A DNA stretch of 64,000 nt, from positions 124,001 through 188,000 of the forward strand of contig NZ_AP022575.1 in assembly GCF_010730055.1 (NCBI RefSeq), read 5' to 3'. The translations under genes were made by a program, and so were the position numbers. Shown here one piece after another: positions 9,218 to 16,775 of this stretch. Each line of letters starts with the position of its first letter. The stretch's first letter is position 1. Origin of the DNA: Mycobacterium shinjukuense. GTDB lineage: Bacteria; Actinomycetota; Actinomycetes; Mycobacteriales; Mycobacteriaceae. Under the pieces are notes generated by a model. The model did not search any database. It was given only the letters and a program-made list of their open reading frames with translations, and was not told where the DNA came from.

Positions 9218-9708
9218 CCGGCCACCCCGACATCGTTATTGTCTGCGACCACGGCCGCAAAGGTGATGGCCGCATCGAACACGAACGCTGCGACCTTGTC
9301 GCGCCGATCATTTGGGCCGACGAGGATCAGGGCTGGCTACCACAAGCTCCGGCGGTAGCGACATTCCTCGACCCCGACAACCGGCCGCGAGCCGTTGTCG
9401 GCTTGGAACCCAACAACACTCGTTTACGGCCCGGCGCGCGCCGCGACGGATGGACGCGGTCGCACTGGGAATTTCGCTGCCCGAAATACAGCACCGGGCC
9501 GAAACGGGACTGCACCCAGCCGCCGTGGCGCATCCGCAACGAGCGGCTGCAGCGGCTTTGCGACGGGCTGGCCGGCGACCCGGCGTTCGTCGCTGCTGCG
9601 GCGCAGGCGATTCCGTATGGCGTCGCGGTGCAAACCGGCGCGGTCGTTGTGACGTTGGGCGCGCTGGCGGCAATCTCGCGACACGCCGCTGAACAACGTG
9701 GCGGGTAG
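9214..9708 (+). CDS. phiRv1-type protein of unknown function (Rv1585c-like position)
   Basis: 164 residues. It begins MTGHPDIVIVCDHGRK and has several conserved-looking Cys/His (CDHG, ERCD, CPKY, DCTQPPW) that could bind metal, followed by a helical C-terminus with a small hydrophobic stretch (QTGAVVVTLGALAAI). ATG at 9214 overlaps the integrase stop by four bases; an ATG at 9208 is an alternative. Position and length match the gene after the integrase in phiRv1. I recognise no enzymatic motif. Confidence 0.8.
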   Translation: MTGHPDIVIVCDHGRKGDGRIEHERCDLVAPIIWADEDQGWLPQAPAVATFLDPDNRPRAVVGLEPNNTRLRPGARRDGWTRSHWEFRCPKYSTGPKRDCTQPPWRIRNERLQRLCDGLAGDPAFVAAAAQAIPYGVAVQTGAVVVTLGALAAISRHAAEQRGG

Positions 9709-9784
9709 GTCGGATACCAGCTACTCTCTCGCAGGTAGCCGGTGTCGACTCCGGGGGGGGTTTCTCTCACCCGGAGTTGCACGC

Positions 9785-10021
9785 ATGTCGACGACACTCG
9801 AAACAATCACAGCCGAAATCCGCCGTGTCCGCGGCGGAATTGGTGCGGACCGGTCCCGCGGCCGCCCCAACAGCCACCCTGACCTCGCGGCAAAATATCA
9901 GAGGCTTCACGGACTTCGACTCGAAAGAGCGGCCCTTGAGGCACTAGCCGCCGCACCCAGGCCCACCAACGAACAGTTGGCGCGCGTCGCGGCTCTGCTC
10001 ATCGCCGGCGGTGAGCGATGA
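9785..10021 (+). CDS. Small phage protein, probable recombination directionality factor (Rv1584c-like)
   Basis: 78 residues beginning MSTTLETITAEIRR, basic, mostly helical, ending PTNEQLARVAALLIAGGER. The C-terminal pattern (A-A-P-x-x-T-x-E-Q-x-x-R-x-A-x-L-L) resembles my recollection of the phiRv1 RDF Rv1584c, which has the same size and map position. A GGAG ribosome site (9771-9774) precedes the ATG. Its stop overlaps the next gene (ATGA). The excision role is inference from synteny; the sequence has no wHTH Xis signature that I can see. Confidence 0.72.
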   Translation: MSTTLETITAEIRRVRGGIGADRSRGRPNSHPDLAAKYQRLHGLRLERAALEALAAAPRPTNEQLARVAALLIAGGER

Positions 10022-10407
10022 CCGCCACCGCCGGCGGAGCGCCGCCGACGCGGCGATGCCCGGCCACGCCGGACCGGGCACCCGCAGACACCACAACATC
10101 TACCGCCATCGTATCATCGCGCCAGGTTAGCTGGTGGTCGGTGCATGAATTTGTCGCGCCGTTCCTGGCGGAGGTCGGCTCCTGGCCGATGGTCGGCACC
10201 GCGGCGTGGCGCCAGCTCGGCGCCGACGACCCGGCCAAGCTGGCCGCCATCTACGACGCCGCCAGGCACTGGGCCCTGCGCACTGAAACCAGCCAGCAAG
10301 CACTGGCCGACGCATCACGCGACATCGCCGCCGCCGCCGACTGGCCGGAGGTCGCTCGGGAGATTCAGCAGCGCCGCGGCGCCTACATTTCACGGGCGGG
10401 GGTGTGA
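10018..10407 (+). CDS. DUF2742 family phage protein (Rv1583c-like)
   Basis: 129 residues. The segment WWSVHEFVAPFLAEVGSWPM followed by DDPAKLAAIYDAARHWALR is the hallmark of the DUF2742 family found in phiRv1 and phiRv2. The N-terminal 35 residues are Ala/Pro/Thr-rich and poorly conserved. ATG overlaps the upstream stop by four bases. Function is unknown. It consistently lies between the excision factor and the replication ATPase. Confidence 0.85.
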   Translation: MTATAGGAPPTRRCPATPDRAPADTTTSTAIVSSRQVSWWSVHEFVAPFLAEVGSWPMVGTAAWRQLGADDPAKLAAIYDAARHWALRTETSQQALADASRDIAAAADWPEVAREIQQRRGAYISRAGV

Positions 10408-10408
10408 G

Positions 10409-12203
10409 ATGGCCGCCGAAAAGCGCTCCCAAGCTTCACAGCTCGTCGATATGGCGTTGATGGATTTCCAACTCGGCGTCAGCGACGACGGCCAAGCTTA
10501 CGGCGCATTTCCAGATGCCCCACATGTCGCGCTGCCCCTGCGAGGCGGCAAGCTTGGCCTCCGAAACACATTGGCGCGCACATATTTTCGCCGGTTCGAC
10601 GCGGCTCCGTCGGCGCAAGCGCTATCCGACGCGTGCGCCACGATAGAGGGCTTCGCGGCCGAAAAGCCGCCGCGCACACTGCATCTGCGAGTTGCCGGAC
10701 ACGGCGACAAGGTGTTTATCGACATGGCCGACCAGCGTGACCGGGCGATCGAGATCGGCGGCGGCACATGGCGTCTCGTATGCTCCGAGGAGCTGGCGCG
10801 GATGGCGCGTACCGCGCCGATCCCGATGTTTCGGCGCACCGAGCTGACCGCGGCCATGCCCGACCCGGTGCCTGCCGGGACTGGCGACGTTGATTTGTTG
10901 TGGAAGCACGTCAACGTGGCCCCAGAAGACCGGCCGGTGCTGTTGGCCGCGATGGTGGCCGCGCTGGTCCAGCCCGACGCACCGCATGTCATCTTGACGT
11001 TTTTGGCCGAGCACGGCTCAGCTAAAAGCACCACCGTCAAACGTGTTGTGGCGCTGATAGATCCTTCGGTTGCGCCGCTGCGGATGCCGCCCCGCGACGT
11101 CGAACAGTGGGTGGCCGCTGCGAACGGGTCTTGGGTGATTGCGATCGACAATGCGTCCTCGGTGTCGCCATGGTGGTCGGATGCGTTGTGCCGCGCGGCA
11201 ACTGGTGACGCGCTGGCCAAGCGAAGGCTGTACACCGACAGCGATCTTGCGGTGCTGCGATTCCGGCGCGTCGTGTTGCTCAACGGCATTGACTTGGGCG
11301 GCTTGGCAGGGGACCTGTCGGATCGGCTCGCGCTCGTCGAGTTGAACCGCATCACCGCCGGCACCCGCCGCAGCGAAGCCGATCTCGACCCCGCGTGGGA
11401 ACGCGACCACCGCGCGATTTTCGGCGGGCTGCTCGACCTGGCCGCCAAAGTGCACCAACGACTGGGCGGCACCGTCACGGTGCCCGGCGGTGCCGCGGAT
11501 GGCCGATTTCGGGCGGGCGTTGGCCGTCGTCGACGAGATCGTGGGCACCGATGGATTGGCCCATTATCAGGGTCGGGCGGTCCGGTTGGCCGCCGACGGC
11601 CTCGCGGCCGACCCGTTCATCTCCGAGATTGTGGCGACCAAGTTCCGGGCCGACGGGCTGAACTCGCGTGAAATTCTCCAGGCGCTGACCCCGGATCACG
11701 ACAAAGCCTGGCGGCGGCCGCGCGATTGGCCGTCAAGCGCCAGAGTCGTCACTGCCCAGCTAACGCGGAACGCTCCGGCGCTGCGGCTGCAGGGGTGGTT
11801 GGTGGAGCACGACGCGGGCCGCAACAGGGACGGGGTCACCCGGTGGGACATCACACCACCAGAGGAGGCCGGGAAATGTGACCCGCCTAACCCGCCTAAC
11901 CCGTCTTCGCAGGTCAGCGGCGAAAAAACAGGCGGGTCAGACGCGGGTCAGCGGGTCAGACGCGGGCCAGGCGGGCCAGGCACGGGTTACGAGTCTTTCC
12001 CTGACCCGCCAAAAAATGGTGCTCTGACCAGCGAAAACGGGTCAGCGGGTTACGCGGGTCAAGATTTCAGGCCTTCTCTGGCCGCCCAGCCGTGCGCGTT
12101 TTGCGGCCAGCCCATGCTCGCCCCGGCATCGCTGGCACGCGGGCACTGCGAGCGCTGCCATCTCGCCGGCGCAGCAAACGCCGAACCCGGAGGTCGTCGA
12201 TGA
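10409..12203 (+). pseudogene. Phage replication ATPase/primase-helicase-like gene, frameshifted
   Basis: Frame one (10409 to ~11489) starts MAAEKRSQASQLV and contains a P-loop-like EHGSAKSTTVKR, a Walker B-like WVIAIDN and a sensor-like RRVVLLNGIDL, as in phage/ICE primase-associated ATPases. Near 11480-11495 the homology moves by one base into the next frame (PRMADFGRALAVVDEIVG...), which runs to 12203 and ends in a zinc ribbon CAFCGQ...CERCH. One extra base near the CCCGGCGGTG stretch explains it. The total of ~598 codons would be one protein. The repeat-rich linker (11879-12061) encodes Pro/Gly/Gln residues. Alternatives are a sequencing error or two separate proteins (ATG at 11490 or 11499, without a good ribosome site). 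Confidence 0.75.
11879..12061 (+). repeat. Iteron-like cluster of CGGGT(C/T)A repeats inside the ATPase gene
   Basis: On the plus strand the 7-mer CGGGTCA or CGGGTTA, with variants CGGGCCA, recurs at roughly 11933, 11944, 11952, 11963, 11972, 11983, 12038, 12046 and 12055. The reverse complement (TGACCCG or TAACCCG, usually followed by CC) occurs at 11879, 11888, 11897 and 12002. Clustered short direct and inverted repeats next to a replication ATPase are typical of an initiator-binding origin. Confidence 0.65.
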
Positions 12204-12604
12204 CCGTCATCCACATCGCCCCGCTGCCTGGCGGCCGGCACGCGGTCCGCAGCGCCTACGACCCGACCGTGATCGCGACAATCAAGGCCGTGGTGCCGCC
12301 TTTCGCCAGAAGTTGGGATGCCCCTCGACGCCGCTGGACCGTTGCCCCGGATTGGGCCGCCCTGCTCGCCGCCGCGCTGGTCGCGGCCGGCCACCAGGTG
12401 GTCGCCGCGCCGGCGTCTGACCCGCCGCGGCAGTGCAGCAGCGGCGACTGGGCGCGCCACCTGCTTCGGGCGGTCGGACCTCACGGGTGGCCGTCGTGCA
12501 TCGTGCGCTCACGCGTGCTGCACCCCGACAATACCGCGACCGGATGCCCGGTCCTGCAACGCGAATTGAATTGTGCCCGAGACGAATTGGAGGTTCATCG
12601 TTGA
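12200..12604 (+). CDS. Small phiRv1-type protein of unknown function
   Basis: 134 residues beginning MTVIHIAPLPGGRHAVRS. The segment FARSWDAPRRRWTVAPDWAALLAAAL resembles the short HARP-like element (a hydrophobic strand, then W..R.W.V) seen in some helicase-accessory proteins, but this is weak. ATG overlaps the upstream stop (ATGA) and its own stop overlaps the next TTG start. It sits where phiRv1 has short replication-associated genes (Rv1581c/Rv1580c). Confidence 0.7.
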   Translation: MTVIHIAPLPGGRHAVRSAYDPTVIATIKAVVPPFARSWDAPRRRWTVAPDWAALLAAALVAAGHQVVAAPASDPPRQCSSGDWARHLLRAVGPHGWPSCIVRSRVLHPDNTATGCPVLQRELNCARDELEVHR

Positions 12605-12933
12605 CTAACAAGCGCTTGAAACAGCAGGCAGCCGTCGCCGCAGGGTTCCACGCCCCGCGACGGAATCGCGTTGGACGCCAACATGATTGGCCGGCCAACG
12701 TCCCGTCCGCCGAGCAGCGTCGGAGGCAGCGGCAGCGCGATTTGGAGGCCATCCGCGCGGCGCACGCCGAGGTGGTGCTGGCGCCCGAAATTCCTGACGA
12801 CGCAAGCGAATTGGTGCTGTTGTCGTTGCGTTTAGACGCCGAGCAGCGGCGGCTTGAGGAGTTGATCGACGAGGACCCGCTGGGCTGGTTCGCCTTCGGC
12901 ACGCTCCCCGACGAGCGCGGCAGCAAACAGTGA
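12601..12933 (+). CDS. Small helical phage protein of unknown function
   Basis: 110 residues, strongly charged: KQQAAVAAGFHAPRRNRVGRQHDWPANVPSAEQRRRQRQ, then long helices (DLEAIRAAHAEVVLAPE...LRLDAEQRRLEELIDE). The TTG start at 12601 overlaps the upstream stop (TTGA) and has GGAGG about 7 bases upstream. It lies directly before the small terminase. No known domain is recognised. Confidence 0.65.
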   Translation: MTNKRLKQQAAVAAGFHAPRRNRVGRQHDWPANVPSAEQRRRQRQRDLEAIRAAHAEVVLAPEIPDDASELVLLSLRLDAEQRRLEELIDEDPLGWFAFGTLPDERGSKQ

Positions 12934-13059
12934 CAATCCCAAACCCGCAGGTAGGGGGGTGGGTTGCCATCGCCAGCAACCGCCCGGCCGGACACCGCTC
13001 GGCGGGCGGCGCGTGCGCGTGCTCAGAAAACGGAATCAAAAATTTTGGAGGTGTGTGCA

Positions 13060-13550
13060 GTGGGAGGCAAAGGCAGCGGCCGGATTTCACGCCCGGCCAA
13101 GCTGAAACTGATCGAAGGCCGCTCGCCGGGCCACGATTCCGGCGGCCGGGCGGTTGCGCCGCCGCCGCCGTTCGAGCGCTGCGTGCCGCAAGCTCCGGCG
13201 TGGCTGACCGGGCCAGCGCTCGACGAATGGCACCGCGTGATCGCGGAACTGTCGCCGCTGGACTTACTGAAGTCGGCGGACTCGCAGGTCCTGGCGTGTT
13301 ACTGTCAGGTGGTCGCGGATCACGCGGCCGCGGTGGCGACCCTCGCGGCCGAGGGCCGCGTGGTCGCCAACCCGACGACCGGGCATCAGCATCCACACCC
13401 TGCGGTGGCTGACGCCCAGCTTCGCGGGCCCAAATCCTTCAATTTGCCCGGGAATTCGGTCTCACCCCGGCAAGCGAGCAGCGGCTGGCTGCGCTGCCGG
13501 CCGACGACGACGACTCGGTCAACCCGTTTGCCCCGCAGAATGACCGGTGA
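13060..13550 (+). pseudogene. Phage terminase small subunit (P27 family), frameshifted
   Basis: GTG at 13060 with GGAGG 9 bases upstream opens MGGKGSGRISRPAKLKLIEG, the typical P27 small-terminase N-terminus. Then come RCVPQAPAWLTGPALDEWHRV and a helical stretch ending NPTTGHQHPHPAVADAQLRG. After about 13430 the family-like continuation (QILQFAREFGLTPASEQRLAAL...DDDDSVNPFAPQNDR) lies in another frame and stops at 13550, while the original frame runs into unrelated residues to 13659. A 1-base loss or 2-base gain around CGGGCCC explains this. The intact protein would bind the packaging site and count ~160 residues (Rv1578c-like). Confidence 0.8.
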
Positions 13551-13707
13551 AAATGAAACGGGTCGTGCTACAATTGACCTGGTCAGCTCGGTATCCGCTG
13601 ACGCCGGGCAGTCGCCGCGGGGCGGCTGGAACCCGGATAGCGGTCGCCATGCGCCATAAGCGATTCCGCACGCATTCCGCGTCTGCCGCTAAGGCTGGTG
13701 ACCGATT

Positions 13708-14241
13708 TTGAGTGGCGTCCTTTTCCGCACGGCTGAGCTGCGATCCGGCGAGGGCCGCACCGTGTACGGCATCGTGGTGCCGTACGACCAGGAAACCGTT
13801 GTCCGCGACTTCGACGGCGAATATCGGGAGCGGTTCGCTCCTGGCGCTTTTCGGCGCAGTATCGCGGAGCGCGGCCACAAAATAAAGCTGCTGGTCGCCC
13901 ACGACACCCGGGCCCACTACCCAGTCGGCAAGGTTGCCGAGTTGCGCGAAGAACCCCATGGCCTGTTCGGGGCGTTCGAGATCGCGAACACCCCGGACGG
14001 CGACGAGGCTCTGAGGAATGTGGAAGCTGGTGTGGTGGACGCGTTTTCGGTTGGTTTCCGGCCGATCCGGGATCGTCGAGAGAATGGCGTGGTGGTGCGC
14101 GTCGAAGCGGCGCTGCTAGAGGTTTCCCTAACCGGCATTCCGGCTTATCCGGGTGCGCAGATCGCCGGGGTGCGCGCGGAATCGCTTGCAGTTATTTCTC
14201 GTTCGCTGGCCGAAGCTCGGTTGGCCCTGCTTGATTGGTGA
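13708..14241 (+). CDS. HK97-family prohead protease
   Basis: Peptidase U35-type serine protease that processes the capsid precursor during head maturation. 177 residues (phiRv1 Rv1577c is similar in size). VYGIVVPYDQETVVRDFDG...RERFAPGAFRRSI leads to the catalytic His in KLLVAHDT and the nucleophile Ser in VDAFSVGFRP. The start is a TTG at 13708 with a weak AAGG upstream; an in-frame GTG further in (VYGIVV) is possible but would cut conserved residues. The capsid gene follows after 4 bases. Confidence 0.88.
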   Translation: MSGVLFRTAELRSGEGRTVYGIVVPYDQETVVRDFDGEYRERFAPGAFRRSIAERGHKIKLLVAHDTRAHYPVGKVAELREEPHGLFGAFEIANTPDGDEALRNVEAGVVDAFSVGFRPIRDRRENGVVVRVEAALLEVSLTGIPAYPGAQIAGVRAESLAVISRSLAEARLALLDW

Positions 14242-14245
14242 TCCC

Positions 14246-15679
14246 ATGACCGATGAACAACACGAATTTGACGACATCAAAAACCTCAGCCTCGATGAAA
14301 CCCGCGCGGCCGCGCAGCAACTGCTCGACACTGTTGAGGGTGATTTGACTGGTGAAGCCGCGCAGCGTTTTCAAGCGCTGTGCCGTCACGCCGAGGAGCT
14401 GCGCTCCGAGCAGCGCCGCCGCGGCCTGCAAGCCGCGGAGGCGCTGCGCCGCGTCCAGGCCGGTGAGCTGCGGGTGGTGCCCGGCGCTCCCACCGGCGAC
14501 GACGTTGACGACGCGCCACCGCGAAACACGATGCGGGACACCGCGCTTCGCACACTGGACGGCTGCGTGCGGGACGGGCTGATGACGGCAGGGGCCGCAG
14601 AAACCGCGGAAACCCTTTGCCGCAGCGGGCCGCCGCAGTCGGCGTCGTGGGCGCAGCGCTGGTTGGCGGCCACCGGCAGCCGCGACTACTTGAACGCGTT
14701 CGTCAAGCGGGTTTCGAATCCTGTTGCGGGGCATACGGTTTGGACCACCGCGGAGGCTGCGGCGTGGAGGGAGGCGGCCGCGGTGGCCGCCGAGCAGCGA
14801 GCGATGGGCTTGGTGGACACCGCCGGCGGTTTCCTGGTCCCGGCGGCGCTGGACCCGGCGATTTTGTTGTCGAGCGGCGGTTCGACGAATCCGATCCGGC
14901 AGGTGGCGCGGGTTGTGCAAACCACAGCCGAAATCTGGCGGGGCGTGACCTCTGAAGGCGCCCAAGCGAACTGGTATCACGAAGCCGAGGAGGTTTCCGA
15001 CGATTCGCCAACGCTGGCCCAGCCCGCGGTGCCGGCCTACCGCGGCAGCGCCTGGGTCCCGTTCTCGGTCGAAATCGAGGGAGACGCCGCCGGGTTCGTC
15101 GCAGAGGTCGGCCGCATCCTGGCGGATTCGATTGAACAGTTGCAGGCCGCGGCGTTCGTCAACGGCACCGGCGTTGGCGAGCCCACCGGGTTTGTCAGCG
15201 CGTTGACCGGCACCAACGATTACGTGGTCGCCGGCGCCGGAACGGAAGCTGTTGTGGCAGCCGATGTTTACGCGCTGCAGTCGGCGCTGCCGCCAAGGTT
15301 CCAAGCCAACGGCGCGTTCGCGGCGAACTTGTCCACCATCAACACGTTGAGGCAGGCGGAAACCGCGAACGGTGCGCTGAAATTCCCGGGGTTGCACGAC
15401 AGTCCGCCGATGCTGGCCGGGAAAAACATCCTGGAGGTTTCCCACATGGACACCGTCGATCCGGCGGTGACAGCGACGAATCATCCACTGGTGCTTGGCG
15501 ACTGGAAGCAATTCCTCATCGTCGATCGGGTTGGCGCCATGGTGGAGCTGGTGCCGCACTTGTTCGGACCGAACCGCCGGCCGACCGGGCAGCGCGGATT
15601 TTTCGCCTGGTTCCGAACCGGGTCGGACGTGCTGGTGCCCAACGCGTTCCGGATTTTGCGGGCGCAAACCACCGCATAG
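14246..15679 (+). CDS. HK97-fold major capsid protein
   Basis: 477 residues. The N-terminal ~120 residues are helical and charged (DIKNLSLDETRAAAQQLLDTVEG...), like the scaffolding delta domain removed by the protease. The shell domain follows with GGFLVPAALDPAILL, VSDDSPTLAQPAVPAY, FVAEVGRILADSIEQLQAAAFVNGTG, and the C-terminal RRPTGQRGFFAWFRTGSDVLVPNAFRIL, all standard HK97 capsid landmarks. ATG at 14246 is 4 bases after the protease stop. It is the last plus-strand gene of the element and is followed by a strong terminator. Confidence 0.9.
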   Translation: MTDEQHEFDDIKNLSLDETRAAAQQLLDTVEGDLTGEAAQRFQALCRHAEELRSEQRRRGLQAAEALRRVQAGELRVVPGAPTGDDVDDAPPRNTMRDTALRTLDGCVRDGLMTAGAAETAETLCRSGPPQSASWAQRWLAATGSRDYLNAFVKRVSNPVAGHTVWTTAEAAAWREAAAVAAEQRAMGLVDTAGGFLVPAALDPAILLSSGGSTNPIRQVARVVQTTAEIWRGVTSEGAQANWYHEAEEVSDDSPTLAQPAVPAYRGSAWVPFSVEIEGDAAGFVAEVGRILADSIEQLQAAAFVNGTGVGEPTGFVSALTGTNDYVVAGAGTEAVVAADVYALQSALPPRFQANGAFAANLSTINTLRQAETANGALKFPGLHDSPPMLAGKNILEVSHMDTVDPAVTATNHPLVLGDWKQFLIVDRVGAMVELVPHLFGPNRRPTGQRGFFAWFRTGSDVLVPNAFRILRAQTTA

Positions 15680-15738
15680 GAGGCCAGGCGTGGGCGGCCT
15701 CTGCTTAGGGGTGCCGGGTCGCCTGCGCCGCAGAAAAG

Positions 15739-15789
15739 GCGCCGCCCCCCAGCCCTCAAGGCTGGGGGGCGGCGCTTCCTTTTTCCGGT
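15739..15789. terminator. Strong bidirectional terminator after the capsid gene
   Basis: Perfect 16-bp stem (15739-15754 with 15760-15775), GC-rich, 5-base loop CTCAA, followed on the plus strand by TTCCTTTTTCC and preceded by GAAAA, so it has a T-run on both strands. It separates the capsid operon from the convergent small-gene operon. Confidence 0.9.
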
Positions 15790-15804
15790 TGCGGCGCTTG
15801 GCTG

Positions 15805-16050
15805 CTATTCGTCGAGCTCGCCGGGCTCGTCGGCGGGTTCGAGCGGTTCGACCGCCACCCGCAAGAACGCTTCGATGTCGCCGGAGTATTCGTCGCGATC
15901 TAATGCGGTTTGCAGCTTCACGATGGCCTCGCGGACTTCTGTCGGCGCGTCCGGGAACCATGGCCGGATTGTTGCGGCCACCCGGCTGCGGTAACAGACG
16001 GCGCGCTCGACGGGCGCCAGGCCGGTGACTTTCACCAGGCGGGGGCTCAT
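15805..16050 (-). CDS. Small phage protein, third gene of the opposite-strand operon
   Basis: 81 residues, MSPRLVKVTGLAPVERAVCYRSRVAATIRPW...; acidic C-terminus (EPLEPADEPGELDE). ATG overlaps the stop of the preceding 59-residue gene (ATGA). It falls in the region where phiRv1 has Rv1573-Rv1575. No domain is recognised. Convergent with the capsid gene and insulated by the terminator. Confidence 0.65.
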   Translation of the reverse strand: MSPRLVKVTGLAPVERAVCYRSRVAATIRPWFPDAPTEVREAIVKLQTALDRDEYSGDIEAFLRVAVEPLEPADEPGELDE

Positions 16051-16226
16051 CGCGCCACCTCCCAGCCGCGGCGGCCGGCCTCCTGGTGGGCGTCGTATAG
16101 GGCCCGCTCATGCTGGTCAGCGGGCCGCAGCGGGCCGACCCACAGCTCCTCGCGGCCGGCCAACAGCACACCGCGCACGGCGAACCCGTTGCCGATGGTG
16201 ACGGCGCGAACCCTGGGGGCGGTCAT
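16047..16226 (-). CDS. 59-residue phage protein, second gene of the opposite-strand operon
   Basis: Begins MTAPRVRAVTIGNGFAVRG and ends GWEVAR; the segment LLAGREELWVGPLRPADQHE suggests a small beta-rich fold. Both ends overlap neighbours by four bases (ATGA), strong evidence that it is a real gene despite its length. Function unknown. Confidence 0.6.
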   Translation of the reverse strand: MTAPRVRAVTIGNGFAVRGVLLAGREELWVGPLRPADQHERALYDAHQEAGRRGWEVAR

Positions 16227-16402
16227 CGCGGTTCACCGCTTTCGTCGTCGAGGCCGTCGGCGGCGCCGAGCAGCTCGGCGGCCAGCTCGCGGACGGCGTC
16301 GGCCAAGGTCATGGTGCCGCGGTCGAAGGTGATCTCGATGATGTGCTGCGGGTCGCCGCCGGTGGTGGCGGCGGACTGTGTTGGGATGTTGTCGGTAATC
16401 AT
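16223..16402 (-). CDS. 59-residue phage protein, first gene of the opposite-strand operon
   Basis: Begins MITDNIPTQSAATTGGDPQHI, then EITFDRGTMTLADAVRELAAELLG, ending in an acidic tail. The ATG at 16402 has a purine-rich GGAGGGAAGAGGG stretch upstream, the best ribosome site of the three small genes; a longer frame (to 16474) would enter the att site. The stop overlaps the next ATG. This is the element's right-end operon, reading inwards from attR. Confidence 0.65.
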   Translation of the reverse strand: MITDNIPTQSAATTGGDPQHIIEITFDRGTMTLADAVRELAAELLGAADGLDDESGEPR

Positions 16403-16460
16403 GGGGTGAGTCGCCCTCTTCCCTCCGTAAATGCCGTGACCAAATGAAGCGCACCACCTG

Positions 16461-16479
16461 AACATCCGCCGCAAGGACC
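16461..16479 (+). other. attR of the phiRv1-like element
   Basis: Phage half AACATCCGCC (16461-16470), shared GC (16471-16472), host half AAGGACC (16473-16479). Joined with the attL phage half, attP would be AACATCCGCC-GC-GGCGGATGTT, a perfect palindrome around the crossover. Confidence 0.8.
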
Positions 16480-16775
16480 GCGGCTGCTCGTTTCCGAATT
16501 GTGATGTGCCGGGCTATCTCACCGAGGTGCACCATGTGACCGATTTCGCCCAGTGCCGGAAGACCGACATCAACAACCTCACCCAGGCCTGCGGCCCGCA
16601 TCACCAACTGGCCACCAGCGGGGGCTGGAGAACCCGCAAACGCAAAGACGGCACCACCGAGTGGATTCCGCCGGCCCATCTTGACCATGGACAACCCCGC
16701 ACCAACAGCTACTTCCACCCCGAAAAACTCCTCCACGACCACGACCACGACCACGACGACGAGGACGACCCGTGA
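16473..16775 (+). pseudogene. REP13E12 HNH protein, C-terminal part, split by the prophage
   Basis: Starting at AAG (16473) the frame reads KDRGCSFPNCDVPGYLTEVHHVTDF...DINNLTQACGPHH, the HNH nuclease core with its Cys ligands, in register with the intact copy. It ends in an unusual His-Asp run (HDHDHDHDDEDDP) where the other copy has HNNDEEDDP. There is no start codon of its own with a ribosome site. It would be restored by prophage excision. Confidence 0.88.

Larger units (their letters stand above)
7758..16472 (+). mobile_element. phiRv1-like integrated prophage/phage satellite, ~8.7 kb
   Basis: An element bounded by attL and attR in a REP13E12 gene. Gene order matches phiRv1 (Rv1586c to Rv1573): serine integrase, ~164-aa protein, small RDF-like protein, DUF2742 protein, ATPase, two or three small genes, P27 small terminase, HK97 protease, HK97 capsid, then a short opposite-strand block. 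There is no large terminase, portal, tail or lysis gene. That suggests dependence on a helper phage, as in capsid-encoding satellites, or an eroded prophage. Two genes (ATPase, small terminase) are frameshifted. Confidence 0.92.

Noticed and set aside
11480..11500. Programmed +1 frameshift in the ATPase gene
   Set aside because: No stop codon or rare codon at the putative shift site and no downstream stimulatory structure that I can identify; an indel is simpler.
12930..13412. 160-codon plus-strand frame overlapping the small terminase
   Set aside because: No ribosome site at its GTG and no recognised motif; the terminase frame with GGAGG and P27 signature overlaps it.
13550..13659. Extension of the small terminase frame to 13659
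   Set aside because: Residues after SFNLPG are unlike the family; the family-like C-terminus is in another frame ending at 13550.
14192..16171. 659-codon minus-strand frame across the capsid gene
   Set aside because: Antisense shadow in high-GC DNA; composition is Arg/Pro-rich, it covers the terminator, and the plus-strand capsid has clear HK97 landmarks.
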